Position numbers and translations under genes: made by a program
In this document: positions 45,547 through 53,911 of the stretch, one piece after another
Position numbering within the stretch: the first letter of the stretch is position 1
Layout: each line of letters opens with the position of its first letter
Assembly: GCF_001676785.2 (NCBI RefSeq)
Contig: NZ_CP015910.2
Coordinates: 682,001 to 746,000 of the forward strand
DNA length: 64,000 nt
From: Brachyspira hyodysenteriae ATCC 27164
GTDB taxonomy: Bacteria > Spirochaetota > Brachyspiria > Brachyspirales > Brachyspiraceae
Reading direction: 5' to 3'
The notes under the pieces: model-generated
The model's database searches: none
What the model was told of the DNA's origin: nothing
The model's input: the letters and a program-made list of their open reading frames with translations, nothing else

Positions 45547-45582
45547 TTTATATATACCTAAACAACTATATTTTGTCAAAAA
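45547..45582 (+). repeat. 36-bp direct repeat, left copy
   Basis: TTTATATATACCTAAACAA followed by a TATATTTTG segment recurs in the same orientation at 48614-48649 with about three differences. The two copies bracket the alkylsulfatase-like gene and its TetR regulator at a distance of 3067 bases. Confidence 0.75.
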
Positions 45583-45607
45583 TAAATTTTTTTAAATTTA
45601 AAATATT

Positions 45608-45720
45608 TGCAGGGCCTTAGCCCACCGCTCTGAGTGCTTACGCAGCACCCCACTTTTTTTGCAACCGAAGGGAGTGCCTGTGGTATTGCCACAGGCGAAG
45701 CCCGCCTTCGGAGAAAGGCT
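45608..45720 (-). repeat. GC-rich structured repeat, copy A
   Basis: An island of high GC in an A/T-rich gap. The core 45657-45711 reads on the minus strand as the same 55 bases found at 48671-48725 on the plus strand, with about five differences. It can fold into an outer stem CCGAAGG/CCTTCGG enclosing GGCG/CGCC and CCTGTGG/CCACAGG hairpins. Beyond it GTGCT/AGCAC and GGGC/GCCC hairpins follow. The rest of the 454-base gap 45482-45935 is A/T-rich, apart from a GTTCTTTT/AAAAGAAC hairpin at 45805-45830 with a GCGGCGGG loop. Confidence 0.75.
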
Positions 45721-45935
45721 ATATTTTAACTTAAATTAATAGTTTATATTATATGTAAAACAAAATTAGTATTATTTAGCACTAATTTTACATTTGCACT
45801 TTTTGGTTCTTTTGCGGCGGGAAAAAGAACAATAAAAAAAATTACAAATTAAAAATTTTCATCATAATATTAATTTTTTATAATAATTACGGCAGGCATT
45901 TTATATACCCGCCGCATTCATTTGAAAAAGAATTA

Positions 45936-47819
45936 TTAAGGTGTAACTATGTTAAACCAATATTGGAAAGTGTCAAAGTAGGATAAAAACTCATTAAATG
46001 CATCTTTGTTGTTAATATTTAAATCATCAGCCTTTTTAGTAAATAATGCTTTCTTAAAATCTGACATATTAATATCTATTGTATAGTCAGTATTTTCATT
46101 ATTATATTTTTTGTATTTTAATACAGAGTTTTCTATTTTTACAAGATATTTATTATCATCTGTGATATTAAAAAGTACTGATATATTTTTATCTTTTACT
46201 TTATCAGGATTTAAAGCAACTGATATATATTCAAACATGTTTTCAGCAGATAATGCATTTATCATATCTAATGATGTAGTTTGAGGAGCTTTCATATTTT
46301 GATCTATTTCATTTCTAAGTTCATAAGCACCAGTAAGCAAATAAGCTCTCCAAACTGCAGATTCACTTTGATATCCAAGCTGTTCCATAGCATCAGCACT
46401 GAGTTTTCTTGCATTTTCATTATTAGGATTAGCAAATATTACATTATTGAGAACTTCAACAACCCATCTGTAATCGCCTTCATCATAAGATTTTTTAGCC
46501 ATTTTTATGATATTATCCTCTCCTCCCATAAACTCAACATATCTTTTTGCTGATTCTTCAGGAGGAAGCTTATATAAATTAGCAGGATTTCCGTCCCACC
46601 AAGCACCAAAATAAAAATCATAAACAGCTTTTACATCATGATTTACAGAACCATAATAACCTCTATTATAAAATTCTTTTGTCAAACTATCTGGTATTTG
46701 TATTTTTTCTGCTATTTCTATTGGCGTGTATCCCATATTAGCATATCTTAAAGTTTGGTCATGAATATATTTATATAAATCTCCATGTTTATTTAGAAAA
46801 TCATCTATATTGCTTTGTTCCCATATAGGCCAGTGATGAGAACCAAATAATACATCAGTTCTGTCTTTTAAAAACTCTTTTGATTTTTCTATAGCCTTAG
46901 TCCATATAAGAGAATCTCTTGTTTTTGCCCCTCTTAATGTTGATAAATTATGAAGTGTATGATTCATTACTTCAGCACTTGATGCTGCTCTGTATTTTGG
47001 TATATAAATCATAAACTCTGCTGGAGCTTCAGTATTTTGAGCCATTAAAAATTGAAATTCTATTCCGTCTATTGTGTATGATTCATAGTCTTTAGATATT
47101 ATTTTATTTGGTCTTATTATTCCTGGAGTTCCAGTTGCTACCAATTTACCAAGTCCTGCATCAACTGTACCTTTTTCATCTTTTGGCAAAAGTCCTCCGT
47201 ACATATAAGAAGAACGTCTGCTCATAGCATTGCCTGCTAAAAGATTTTCTGATACAGCTTCCTCAAAAAATCCTTCAGGCGCTACAATAGGTATATTATT
47301 GTTTTCTATAACTCCTCTTATTCCTCCGAAATGATCAACATGAGAATGTGTAAATATTACTCCTGTTATTGGATCATTTCCTTTATACTTTCTAAATAAT
47401 TCTATTGCTTTAGATGCTGATTCTTTTGTTGTCAGTACATCTATTACAATCCAGCCTGTATCTCCTCTTACAAAAGTTATATTAGCTAAATCAAAACCTC
47501 TTACTTGATATATATCTGGAGTTACTTCAAATAAACCTGATATATTATTTAATTGAGCCTGCCTCCATAGGGAAGGATTAACAGTATCTGGGGCAGGCTG
47601 ATTCGATATGAAGGGAAAAGATATATTATCATCTGAAGTTTCTATGAAGCCTCTTTTAGCATTTTCAAAATCTGTATTATCATCAAATGGCAAATAGTTT
47701 TTTAATTTTTCATTTTCTTTTTTTGTATGTTCTGTTGCTTCTTTTCTTTCGGAATTAAAATTATTAGAAGAACAGGATATTAAAAAAATACAAAGTATTG
47801 AAGTTAATATTTTATTCAT
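45936..47819 (-). CDS. alkyl/aryl-sulfatase-like MBL-fold lipoprotein
   Basis: 627 residues. The lipoprotein signal ends LISC with Cys16. The metallo-beta-lactamase motif THSHVDHFGG (His158, His160, Asp162, His163) and the later AEVMNHTLHNL and FGSHHWP blocks match linear primary alkylsulfatases (SdsA1/BDS1 type). A helical dimer domain and a C-terminal SCP2-like domain (about 515-627) complete that layout. It should hydrolyse sulfate esters such as alkyl sulfates outside the cytoplasm; host bile or mucin-related esters are possible but unproven. It has AGGAGGC before the ATG and a divergent TetR gene. Confidence 0.88.
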   Translation of the reverse strand: MNKILTSILCIFLISCSSNNFNSERKEATEHTKKENEKLKNYLPFDDNTDFENAKRGFIETSDDNISFPFISNQPAPDTVNPSLWRQAQLNNISGLFEVTPDIYQVRGFDLANITFVRGDTGWIVIDVLTTKESASKAIELFRKYKGNDPITGVIFTHSHVDHFGGIRGVIENNNIPIVAPEGFFEEAVSENLLAGNAMSRRSSYMYGGLLPKDEKGTVDAGLGKLVATGTPGIIRPNKIISKDYESYTIDGIEFQFLMAQNTEAPAEFMIYIPKYRAASSAEVMNHTLHNLSTLRGAKTRDSLIWTKAIEKSKEFLKDRTDVLFGSHHWPIWEQSNIDDFLNKHGDLYKYIHDQTLRYANMGYTPIEIAEKIQIPDSLTKEFYNRGYYGSVNHDVKAVYDFYFGAWWDGNPANLYKLPPEESAKRYVEFMGGEDNIIKMAKKSYDEGDYRWVVEVLNNVIFANPNNENARKLSADAMEQLGYQSESAVWRAYLLTGAYELRNEIDQNMKAPQTTSLDMINALSAENMFEYISVALNPDKVKDKNISVLFNITDDNKYLVKIENSVLKYKKYNNENTDYTIDINMSDFKKALFTKKADDLNINNKDAFNEFLSYFDTFQYWFNIVTP

Positions 47820-47840
47820 TAGATGCCTCCTTATCTTTAT

Positions 47841-47878
47841 AGAATTAATTCGACGAATAAATTCAATGAATTAATTCT
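47841..47878. promoter_or_regulatory. operator-like inverted repeat between the sulfatase and TetR genes
   Basis: AGAATTAATTC (47841-47851) and GAATTAATTCT (47868-47878) are perfect 11-base arms 16 bases apart. The right arm overlaps the -10 (TAGAAT) of the sulfatase promoter. A third, weaker site GAATAAATTC lies between the arms. Confidence 0.75.
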
Positions 47879-47901
47879 ATAATATAATTGCAATTTGTCA
47901 A
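47874..47901 (-). promoter_or_regulatory. promoter of the alkylsulfatase-like gene
   Basis: Minus strand: TTGACA (47896-47901), a 16-base spacer, TAGAAT (47874-47879). It interlocks with the opposing TetR promoter. Confidence 0.72.
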
Positions 47902-47916
47902 GTTATTTGTTATAAT
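47888..47916 (+). promoter_or_regulatory. promoter of the TetR gene, leaderless
   Basis: TTGCAA (47888-47893), a 17-base spacer, TATAAT (47911-47916), then six bases to the ATG at 47923. The transcript should start at the start codon. No ribosome site is present. Confidence 0.7.
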
Positions 47917-47922
47917 TCTTTT

Positions 47923-48528
47923 ATGAAAAATATTGAAAAAGTAACAAGAAAAGAACAGGCAGAACAAACAAAGAAAAAAATAGTAGATACCACTATAAAT
48001 TTATTGAAAGAACATTCATTAAATGAGCTTCAAATTAAAGATATTTGTACTAATGCTGATATATCTATAGGGAATTTTTATCATTATTTTACTAATAAGC
48101 AGGAAATAATATTTTATATTTTCAATACTAATGCTGAACTATATAAAGAAAAAATATTATCAAAAGATAAAACTAATTCTTATAAAGATATATTATATGC
48201 TTTTAAAGAATTTTCTAAATTGGTTGCAGAGTTAGGCGGAGATTTAATACTTGAAATATTTAATTATAGCATTATGAATAGAAATAATGCTTTATTATCA
48301 AAAGATGCTTTTTTTTATAATCATATTTTATCTTTGGTTGATTCATTAAAAAAATTAAATTTGGTTATATATGATGATAGTTCAGAGGCTATAACTAAAA
48401 GGCTTATAGTGTTTTTTAGAGGATTTTTTTATGAATGGGCTTTATCGAATAGTAATTTTAATCTTGTGAAAGAAACTGAAAAAGAGATGAAATTATATTT
48501 ATCTTTATTTATAAAAATAGATGATTAA
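47923..48528 (+). CDS. TetR family repressor
   Basis: 201 residues. The N-terminal TetR helix-turn-helix (LNELQIKDICTNADISIGNFYHYFTNKQEI, about 33-62) is well conserved. The C-terminal helical ligand domain is variable and its ligand cannot be told. It is divergent to the alkylsulfatase-like gene with an operator-like repeat between, so it probably represses both genes and is relieved by the ester substrate or product. The expected transcript is leaderless. Confidence 0.88.
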   Translation: MKNIEKVTRKEQAEQTKKKIVDTTINLLKEHSLNELQIKDICTNADISIGNFYHYFTNKQEIIFYIFNTNAELYKEKILSKDKTNSYKDILYAFKEFSKLVAELGGDLILEIFNYSIMNRNNALLSKDAFFYNHILSLVDSLKKLNLVIYDDSSEAITKRLIVFFRGFFYEWALSNSNFNLVKETEKEMKLYLSLFIKIDD

Positions 48529-48613
48529 TTTATTATTATTGCTAATAAAAATGGTTTGCTCTAAGGATCTGACAAGCAAACTTGTAAGAGGCTAACAATT
48601 TTTATAAATTAGC

Positions 48614-48649
48614 TTTATATATACCTAAACAATTATATTTTGGCTAAAA
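48614..48649 (+). repeat. 36-bp direct repeat, right copy
   Basis: Direct-orientation partner of 45547-45582. It lies about 85 bases after the TetR stop. Confidence 0.75.
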
Positions 48650-48656
48650 ATGCAGT

Positions 48657-48757
48657 CTTTTTGGTTCTCGCCGCAGGCGGGCTTCGCCTGTTCCAATACC
48701 ACAGGCACTTCCTTCGGTCGCAAAAGAACTGTGTGGGTGGGGGCTAGTCCCCACAAA
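48657..48757 (+). repeat. GC-rich structured repeat, copy B
   Basis: The 55-base core 48671-48725 matches copy A in inverted orientation. It is followed by a GTGGGG/CCCCAC hairpin (about 48735-48755). The arms CCGCAGG/CCTTCGG carry one mismatch and CCTGTTC/CCACAGG two, so folding is weaker than in copy A. It is preceded by TTTTTGGTTCT, also found at 45800. With the element below it fills the 457-base gap 48529-48985. Confidence 0.75.
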
Positions 48758-48825
48758 TAACCTCAATTTAAAATTGGCTTTTTGACAAAGTTAAAAATTT
48801 TTAGTATACACAGAAATTAAAAATT

Positions 48826-48948
48826 CCCGCCATGGTTTTTTATTAGTTTTATTATGCTTTTACCGCACGCTATGCGCATTTATATTATAATACGATTCGT
48901 TAATTTTAATTTTTTTATATTAATAAAATCTACTTACCGTGCGTTGTG
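48826..48948 (+). repeat. degenerate copy of the nested inverted-repeat element
   Basis: CCCGCC (48826), CCGCACG (48863) and CGTGCGTTG (48938) keep the order and the roughly 75-base inner spacing of the elements at 23098 and 32400. The outer arms, the GGGTGGG right arm and the AGTAGATAT tail are missing. Confidence 0.5.
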
Positions 48949-48985
48949 GAAATTATGTATAGAAAAAGAATTTTATTTATCTGTT

Positions 48986-49693
48986 TTAAATCTCATAAGT
49001 AATTTTTGGAAAATCTCTTTCACTTATTAAACCGTCTCTTATTAAAATGGCTCTTAGTACATCTATATCACTGTAAATATCAATCAAAGAATCAGTATTA
49101 AATTCATTGATCATTTTTTGAAATCCTAAATTTATAATGCATATAGAATTCTTTATATCTCTTTTTATTTTTTGCTTTTTGCTATTTTCCATATATGCTT
49201 CATCTAATTCTATATATCTATTAATAAATTTTTCTATGGTTGGTATGTAATAGTCAATTATAGAGTTATATGTTCTTTTATATGATTTGTTACCGGATGT
49301 TTTTTCTAAAATAAAATTAAGTTTAAATACTACATCATTTATAATCAATACTAGATCGGAATCATCTATTTGTGATATTTTAGTTTGAATATTGTTATCA
49401 AGGCTATTAGTTTGATTTTTATTATTGTTAGATTCTCTTTTATTATCTGTTTTATTATTTATAGGTTCTTTTTGTTCATTTACTTCTTTTTTATTAGCTT
49501 TATTAATTTTCATGTTTTTAATATAACTTTCAAATTTATCTTGCAAAGTATAAAATAAAATTAATAATAAAAATATAAATATAATAATAGAAATAAATTT
49601 AAGAGATATCATCCAAAATACAAAGCTGGAAAATGCTAAAAGTGATATAGATATAATAAAATTATTTGAAAATAAATTTTGATATTTTTTCAT
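48986..49693 (-). CDS. XpaC-like membrane protein (5-bromo-4-chloroindolyl phosphate hydrolysis family)
   Basis: 235 residues from the ATG at 49693 with GGAGAT upstream; a frame extending to 49759 is rejected. Two membrane segments (about 10-25 and 28-50) are followed by an Asn/Lys-rich linker. The C-terminal helical domain has YYIPTIEKFINRYIELDE and IDIYSDIDVLRAILIRDGL, the pattern of XpaC/PF10112 proteins. Despite the family name no enzymatic activity is established; relatives sit in envelope or tellurite-resistance loci. Confidence 0.7.
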   Translation of the reverse strand: MKKYQNLFSNNFIISISLLAFSSFVFWMISLKFISIIIFIFLLLILFYTLQDKFESYIKNMKINKANKKEVNEQKEPINNKTDNKRESNNNKNQTNSLDNNIQTKISQIDDSDLVLIINDVVFKLNFILEKTSGNKSYKRTYNSIIDYYIPTIEKFINRYIELDEAYMENSKKQKIKRDIKNSICIINLGFQKMINEFNTDSLIDIYSDIDVLRAILIRDGLISERDFPKITYEI

Positions 49694-49770
49694 AATATCT
49701 CCATATAAATGTAAAAAATATTTACTTTTATATGATACAATAAAAATGAAAAATATCAATTATTAAATAA

Positions 49771-50721
49771 TTATTTTACTATTTCTTTTATTATTCTATG
49801 GAAATTTTTATATTCTATCTTTTCTATTTCATCATCATTGAAACCGGCTTCTTTTAACTTTATTATAATATCATAAGATTTAGATGCATTTTCTAGTCCT
49901 TTTATATAAGGAGCATCTTCATCTTCAAAATATTCATTATAGTCAAAACCTATCCCTATATGATCTATTCCTATTTTATCAGCTATATATTTTATATGGT
50001 CTATGGCTCTATCTATGTTTTGTTTTTCTTTATTTTCATCAATGAAGCCTTTATAAGAATTAAATCCTATAACTCCATTAACATCTCTTATAGCTTTTAA
50101 CTGTTCATCTGTAAGATTTCTCATACTTTTGCATAAAGTTCTGGAATTGGAATGAGATGCTATAATAGGTGAGGATGTAATATCTATAACATCAAAGAAA
50201 GATTTATCATTTAAGTGAGATACATCAACTATCATGCCTTTATCCTGCATTTTCTTTACAGCTTTTTTTCCTAATTGAGTTAATCCTCTTGAAGAATCTC
50301 CTCTCACTCCTGTAGCTAATTTATTTTCTTCATTCCAAGTAAGACTAGCATGTCTTGCTCCATAATCATAATATTCATCTATCAAATCAATATTATCATC
50401 TATAGATATAAGCCCTTCAAATCCTATGAATATATATAATTTATTTTCTTTTTGTGCCTTTAGAATATCATCATAGTTTTTTGCTATTAATATGATATCA
50501 TTAATATATTCAAGTTCTTTATTTATAGAGTTTTGAATTTCTCTTACTCTTTCCAATGCTCTGTCATAATTTTTCGGTTCAGTCCATATAACAAATATAG
50601 AACCGCCTATTTTACCTTTTATCATATTATTATAATGATATTTTTTTATAATATTATTTTCGCCTTTAAATGTTTTTACAGTAACATCAGTCCATATATC
50701 TGAATGAGCATCAAAAATCAT
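49771..50721 (-). CDS. membrane dipeptidase family (M19)
   Basis: 316 residues. DAHSDIW (metal ligands His/Asp at 5-8), the bridging Glu in FIGFEGL near 113, IVDVSHL near 177, SPIIASHSNSRTLCKSMRNL near 200 and HIGIGFDYNEYF near 255 follow the renal dipeptidase family layout. It is a two-zinc hydrolase for dipeptides, often with D-residues. No signal peptide, so cytoplasmic. GAGG precedes the ATG. Two ECF S-component-like genes lie directly upstream on the same strand, so imported peptide-like compounds may be its substrates. Confidence 0.9.
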   Translation of the reverse strand: MIFDAHSDIWTDVTVKTFKGENNIIKKYHYNNMIKGKIGGSIFVIWTEPKNYDRALERVREIQNSINKELEYINDIILIAKNYDDILKAQKENKLYIFIGFEGLISIDDNIDLIDEYYDYGARHASLTWNEENKLATGVRGDSSRGLTQLGKKAVKKMQDKGMIVDVSHLNDKSFFDVIDITSSPIIASHSNSRTLCKSMRNLTDEQLKAIRDVNGVIGFNSYKGFIDENKEKQNIDRAIDHIKYIADKIGIDHIGIGFDYNEYFEDEDAPYIKGLENASKSYDIIIKLKEAGFNDDEIEKIEYKNFHRIIKEIVK

Positions 50722-50747
50722 GTTTATTTGCCTCTTAATTATATCGA

Positions 50748-51332
50748 TTAATTTTCGTCATCATTGGTATTTAAATCAGTTATACGCTCATTTTTTTGAA
50801 ATAGAATAATTTTTTTTATTGCTATATATACAATAAGGCAGGATAATACTTTATCAAGTATATTTGTTAATAATCTCATCATAAAAGATGCCTGGAAGAA
50901 TCCAAAGCCATTTTCATTTAATAGTTTTATGAAACTATCTATTGTTGTACCTGTAAATCCGTCAGATAAAATTATTGATATAGGAGTTCCTATTAAAGGT
51001 GATATTATTCCGATGATAGTTCCGGATATTATAGCTGTTATAATACCAAATTTAAATTTTTTTGCTGCAATACCAATTATTATTCCTATCAATGCATTTA
51101 CTATTGCAAAATTTAAATGTGAATAGCTTATAAATATTGATATTATGAGATTAGTCAATATACCTACAATAGCACCGTAAATAGGTCCTAGCAGAACAGC
51201 CGATAAAATAGTGCCTACAGAATCCAAAAATAGAAATGGTATTTTTAGCATCAATACTATAAATGTTAAAGCAAAATTTATTACTATTCCTATAAAGGCT
51301 ATTAATATATTGTATTTTAAATCATTATTCAT
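50748..51332 (-). CDS. ECF transporter S component-like protein, copy 2
   Basis: 194 residues with five to six membrane segments. LKIPFLFLDSVGTILSAVLLGPIYGAIVGILTNLI is the block typical of small substrate-binding (S) subunits of energy-coupling-factor vitamin transporters. Substrate unknown. The ATG at 51332 is preferred over a TTG at 51344. It lacks a ribosome site, but TATACT lies 12 bases upstream. It ends 27 bases before the dipeptidase gene. Confidence 0.72.
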   Translation of the reverse strand: MNNDLKYNILIAFIGIVINFALTFIVLMLKIPFLFLDSVGTILSAVLLGPIYGAIVGILTNLIISIFISYSHLNFAIVNALIGIIIGIAAKKFKFGIITAIISGTIIGIISPLIGTPISIILSDGFTGTTIDSFIKLLNENGFGFFQASFMMRLLTNILDKVLSCLIVYIAIKKIILFQKNERITDLNTNDDEN

Positions 51333-51472
51333 AATATAAACCAAAGTATAATTGACTTGTTTTTAATATACAATGATAAACTTTATTTTTCAATAGTTTT
51401 ATTTAATATAATTATTTATTTTTATCAATATGGTATGTATTTATGATATTTTTATTAAAGAGTAAATTAAAG

Positions 51473-52039
51473 TTATTTATAATGATGATTATTTTCTTTG
51501 CTTAAAAATGGTATTGATTTTATAGCCATTGTTACTATTATAGAAGATAATATCTTATCTATCATAGAACTTAATACTGTACTCATAGTTATAGATATAA
51601 TAAGACTTTTTCCGCTATTATAAATAAGCTGAACAAAATTATCTATTGGTTTATTAGTTACTCCTTTGGCGGCAATTATTGCTATAGGAGCTGCTACAAT
51701 GGCAGAAATTATACCTATTATTATTCCTGATATTATTGAAACTTTCATTTTTGAAAAGTCATGTTTTCTTGCTATTACTCCTGCTGTCAATCCTATAAAA
51801 ACATTTACCACTGCAAAATGCAAATTAACATAATCTATAGTCATAGAAATAATAAAATTTGTAGCAATACCTACAACCGCACTATATATAGGTCCTAGCA
51901 GAACAGCAGTTAATATTGTACCGGCAGAATCCATAAATAAAAATGGTATTTTTAATATTATAACTAAATGTCCCATTATAATATTTGCTAAAATACTAAT
52001 TATTATTATAGCAATATCATATGTAATTTTTCTTTTCAT
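51473..52039 (-). CDS. ECF transporter S component-like protein, copy 1
   Basis: 188 residues, five to six membrane segments, paralogous to the next gene. LKIPFLFMDSAGTILTAVLLGPIYSAVVGIATNFI corresponds to the same block there. The ATG at 52039 has GGAA seven bases upstream; the longer frame starts with TTG and is rejected. No EcfA ATPase or EcfT gene is in the window, so these would share a general energising module encoded elsewhere. Confidence 0.72.
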   Translation of the reverse strand: MKRKITYDIAIIIISILANIIMGHLVIILKIPFLFMDSAGTILTAVLLGPIYSAVVGIATNFIISMTIDYVNLHFAVVNVFIGLTAGVIARKHDFSKMKVSIISGIIIGIISAIVAAPIAIIAAKGVTNKPIDNFVQLIYNSGKSLIISITMSTVLSSMIDKILSSIIVTMAIKSIPFLSKENNHHYK

Positions 52040-52122
52040 AAATAATTCCAATATACTCTATTATATTTATTATGATTTTCGTTTTTTAATTTATATATGT
52101 GAGTAAAATATTTATTGATTAT

Positions 52123-52157
52123 AAAAACCCCCTAATAAAATAAATTTATTAGGGGGT
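52123..52157 (-). terminator. terminator of nox
   Basis: ACCCCCTAATAAA and TTTATTAGGGGGT are perfect 13-base arms with a short loop. On the minus strand a T-run follows. Confidence 0.9.
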
Positions 52158-52189
52158 AAATATTCTTAAACTAATTATATTTTCTATAA

Positions 52190-53548
52190 TTATTTAGCAG
52201 TATAAGCAACCATAGTCATCCAAGATAATGGTTTGTTGTAGTGAGGTAGGAAGAAGAAATCTGACAATGCAAATTGATCAACAGTCATACCATTTTGTAT
52301 AGCAAGAGAGAATGCATGAATAGCTTCAGCATGATTGTGTTTAGAAGCTATTTGAGCACCTAATAAACGTCTGCTGCCTTCTTCATAAATGATTTTTACT
52401 AAAACATCTTCATTAGTAGGCATAAATTCTGGTCTTTCAGAATCTTTGAAGAAGTTAGATTTTACTTTTAATCCTTTTTTCTTAGCAGTTTCTTCAGACC
52501 AACCAGTAGAAGCCATATTGTATCCAAATACACAAATAGCATTAGAACCTTGAGTACCGCAATATTCAACATGTTTTCCTAAAGCATTATTAGCAGCAAC
52601 AATACCCATTCTTACAGCATTAGTAGCTAAAGCAATATATTCTTGTTTTTCAGAAGCTCTTGAATATACAGTAGCACAGTCACCTATAGCAAATACATCA
52701 GGATCTTTAGTAGTTTTCATAGTAGTATCTACTACAATAGCACCATTAGGTAAAGTTTCTAAATAATCTTTATAAAGTTCATTATTAGGTCTGAAACCAA
52801 CAGACATAACTACCATATCTACATCATAAGAACCTTTGTCAGTAACAACTTTTTTAACTCTGTCATCACCTTCAAATTTCTTAACAGTTTCACCTAAATG
52901 CATTTCTATGCCAGCTTCTTTGATTCTTTTTTCAGCTTCATCAGTGATTTCTTTATCAAAGTAGTTAGCCATAACTCTAGGCATAGCTTCCATTAAGATA
53001 ACTTCTTTACCATGGTTTTTGAATGCTTCTATAAGTTCAACACCTATGTATCCAGCACCAACTACCATAACTTTTTTAACATCTGGTTTAGCTATTTCAT
53101 CAATAATTTCTTGTCCTTGCTGATAAAGCTTAGAGAAGAAAATACCTTTTTTAAGTCCGTAAGTAGTTCCTTCTTGTTTTAAGCCTTCGATAGGAGGAGT
53201 TACAGGCCAAGAACCAGTAGCAAGAATAAGTTTATCGTAAGTGTCTTCAAACTCTTTTCCTGTTTTTAGTTCTTTTACACATAATTTTTTGTTAGCCCAG
53301 TCTATTTTAGTAACATCATGTCCCATATAAACATCGATGCCTTCACCTCTCAAACTTTCAGGACTAGCATAGAATAATCCTTTAGGATCTTTAACTACGC
53401 CACCAACCCAAAGTGCGATACCGCAGGCTAAGAAAGATATATTATCATTTCTATCGTAAGTAACTACTTGACAATTAGGATCTGTAGCTTTCAAAGTTTT
53501 TGCTGCCCATGTACCAGCATGGTTACAACCTATTACAATAACTTTCAT
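52190..53548 (-). CDS. nox: NADH oxidase (FAD-dependent, water-forming type)
   Basis: 452 residues. VIVIGCNHAGTWAA is the N-terminal FAD-binding loop and SFLACGIALW holds the redox Cys42 that cycles through sulfenic acid. VMVVGAGYIGVELIEAF near 160 is the NADH-binding Rossmann loop, and VFAIGDCATV near 285 is the second FAD contact. A C-terminal dimer domain completes the fold. It reduces oxygen with NADH, protecting an oxygen-tolerant anaerobe and regenerating NAD. This enzyme is well known as Nox of Brachyspira and its gene is a common diagnostic target there. Monocistronic, with a strong promoter, AAGGGG site and terminator. Confidence 0.94.
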   Translation of the reverse strand: MKVIVIGCNHAGTWAAKTLKATDPNCQVVTYDRNDNISFLACGIALWVGGVVKDPKGLFYASPESLRGEGIDVYMGHDVTKIDWANKKLCVKELKTGKEFEDTYDKLILATGSWPVTPPIEGLKQEGTTYGLKKGIFFSKLYQQGQEIIDEIAKPDVKKVMVVGAGYIGVELIEAFKNHGKEVILMEAMPRVMANYFDKEITDEAEKRIKEAGIEMHLGETVKKFEGDDRVKKVVTDKGSYDVDMVVMSVGFRPNNELYKDYLETLPNGAIVVDTTMKTTKDPDVFAIGDCATVYSRASEKQEYIALATNAVRMGIVAANNALGKHVEYCGTQGSNAICVFGYNMASTGWSEETAKKKGLKVKSNFFKDSERPEFMPTNEDVLVKIIYEEGSRRLLGAQIASKHNHAEAIHAFSLAIQNGMTVDQFALSDFFFLPHYNKPLSWMTMVAYTAK

Positions 53549-53596
53549 AATAATTTAACCCCTTATTAAAAATAATCTAATATAAAATTGGTGTTT

Positions 53597-53625
53597 ATTA
53601 TAGTACAAAAAAAATACTTAGTCAA
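53597..53625 (-). promoter_or_regulatory. promoter of nox
   Basis: Minus strand: TTGACT (53620-53625), a 17-base spacer, TATAAT (53597-53602). The remainder of the 363-base gap up to 53911 is A/T-rich with no other recognisable feature. Confidence 0.75.
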
Positions 53626-53911
53626 GTTATATTATATGTAACTTAGTAAATTTTAATAGTTTTAGTATGTTTTTTATATAATGATTTCACTAATTATCAT
53701 GAATTATGATAATTAAAAGCATTAAATGTATATAAATTTTACAAAAAATGTTTATATTATAAAATATTGGCATTTATGTTTATAAAATATAGTTTTAATA
53801 TTCTTTTATTGCTATATGAATAGCAACATTTATAATAAATATAATGTATTGATATTTATGCTTTTTATGCTATATTATAAAAAAGTTGAAATTTATTATG
53901 GATTTAATATT

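Noticed and set aside
45608-45720. GC-rich island as an rRNA or tRNA fragment
   Set aside because: The stems do not match any tRNA or rRNA helix I know, and the same core recurs inverted at 48671; it is better called a dispersed repeat.
53816-53911. N-terminal extension of mtnK
   Set aside because: The 32 extra residues are unlike MtnK, have no ribosome site and overlap promoter-like A/T-rich sequence.
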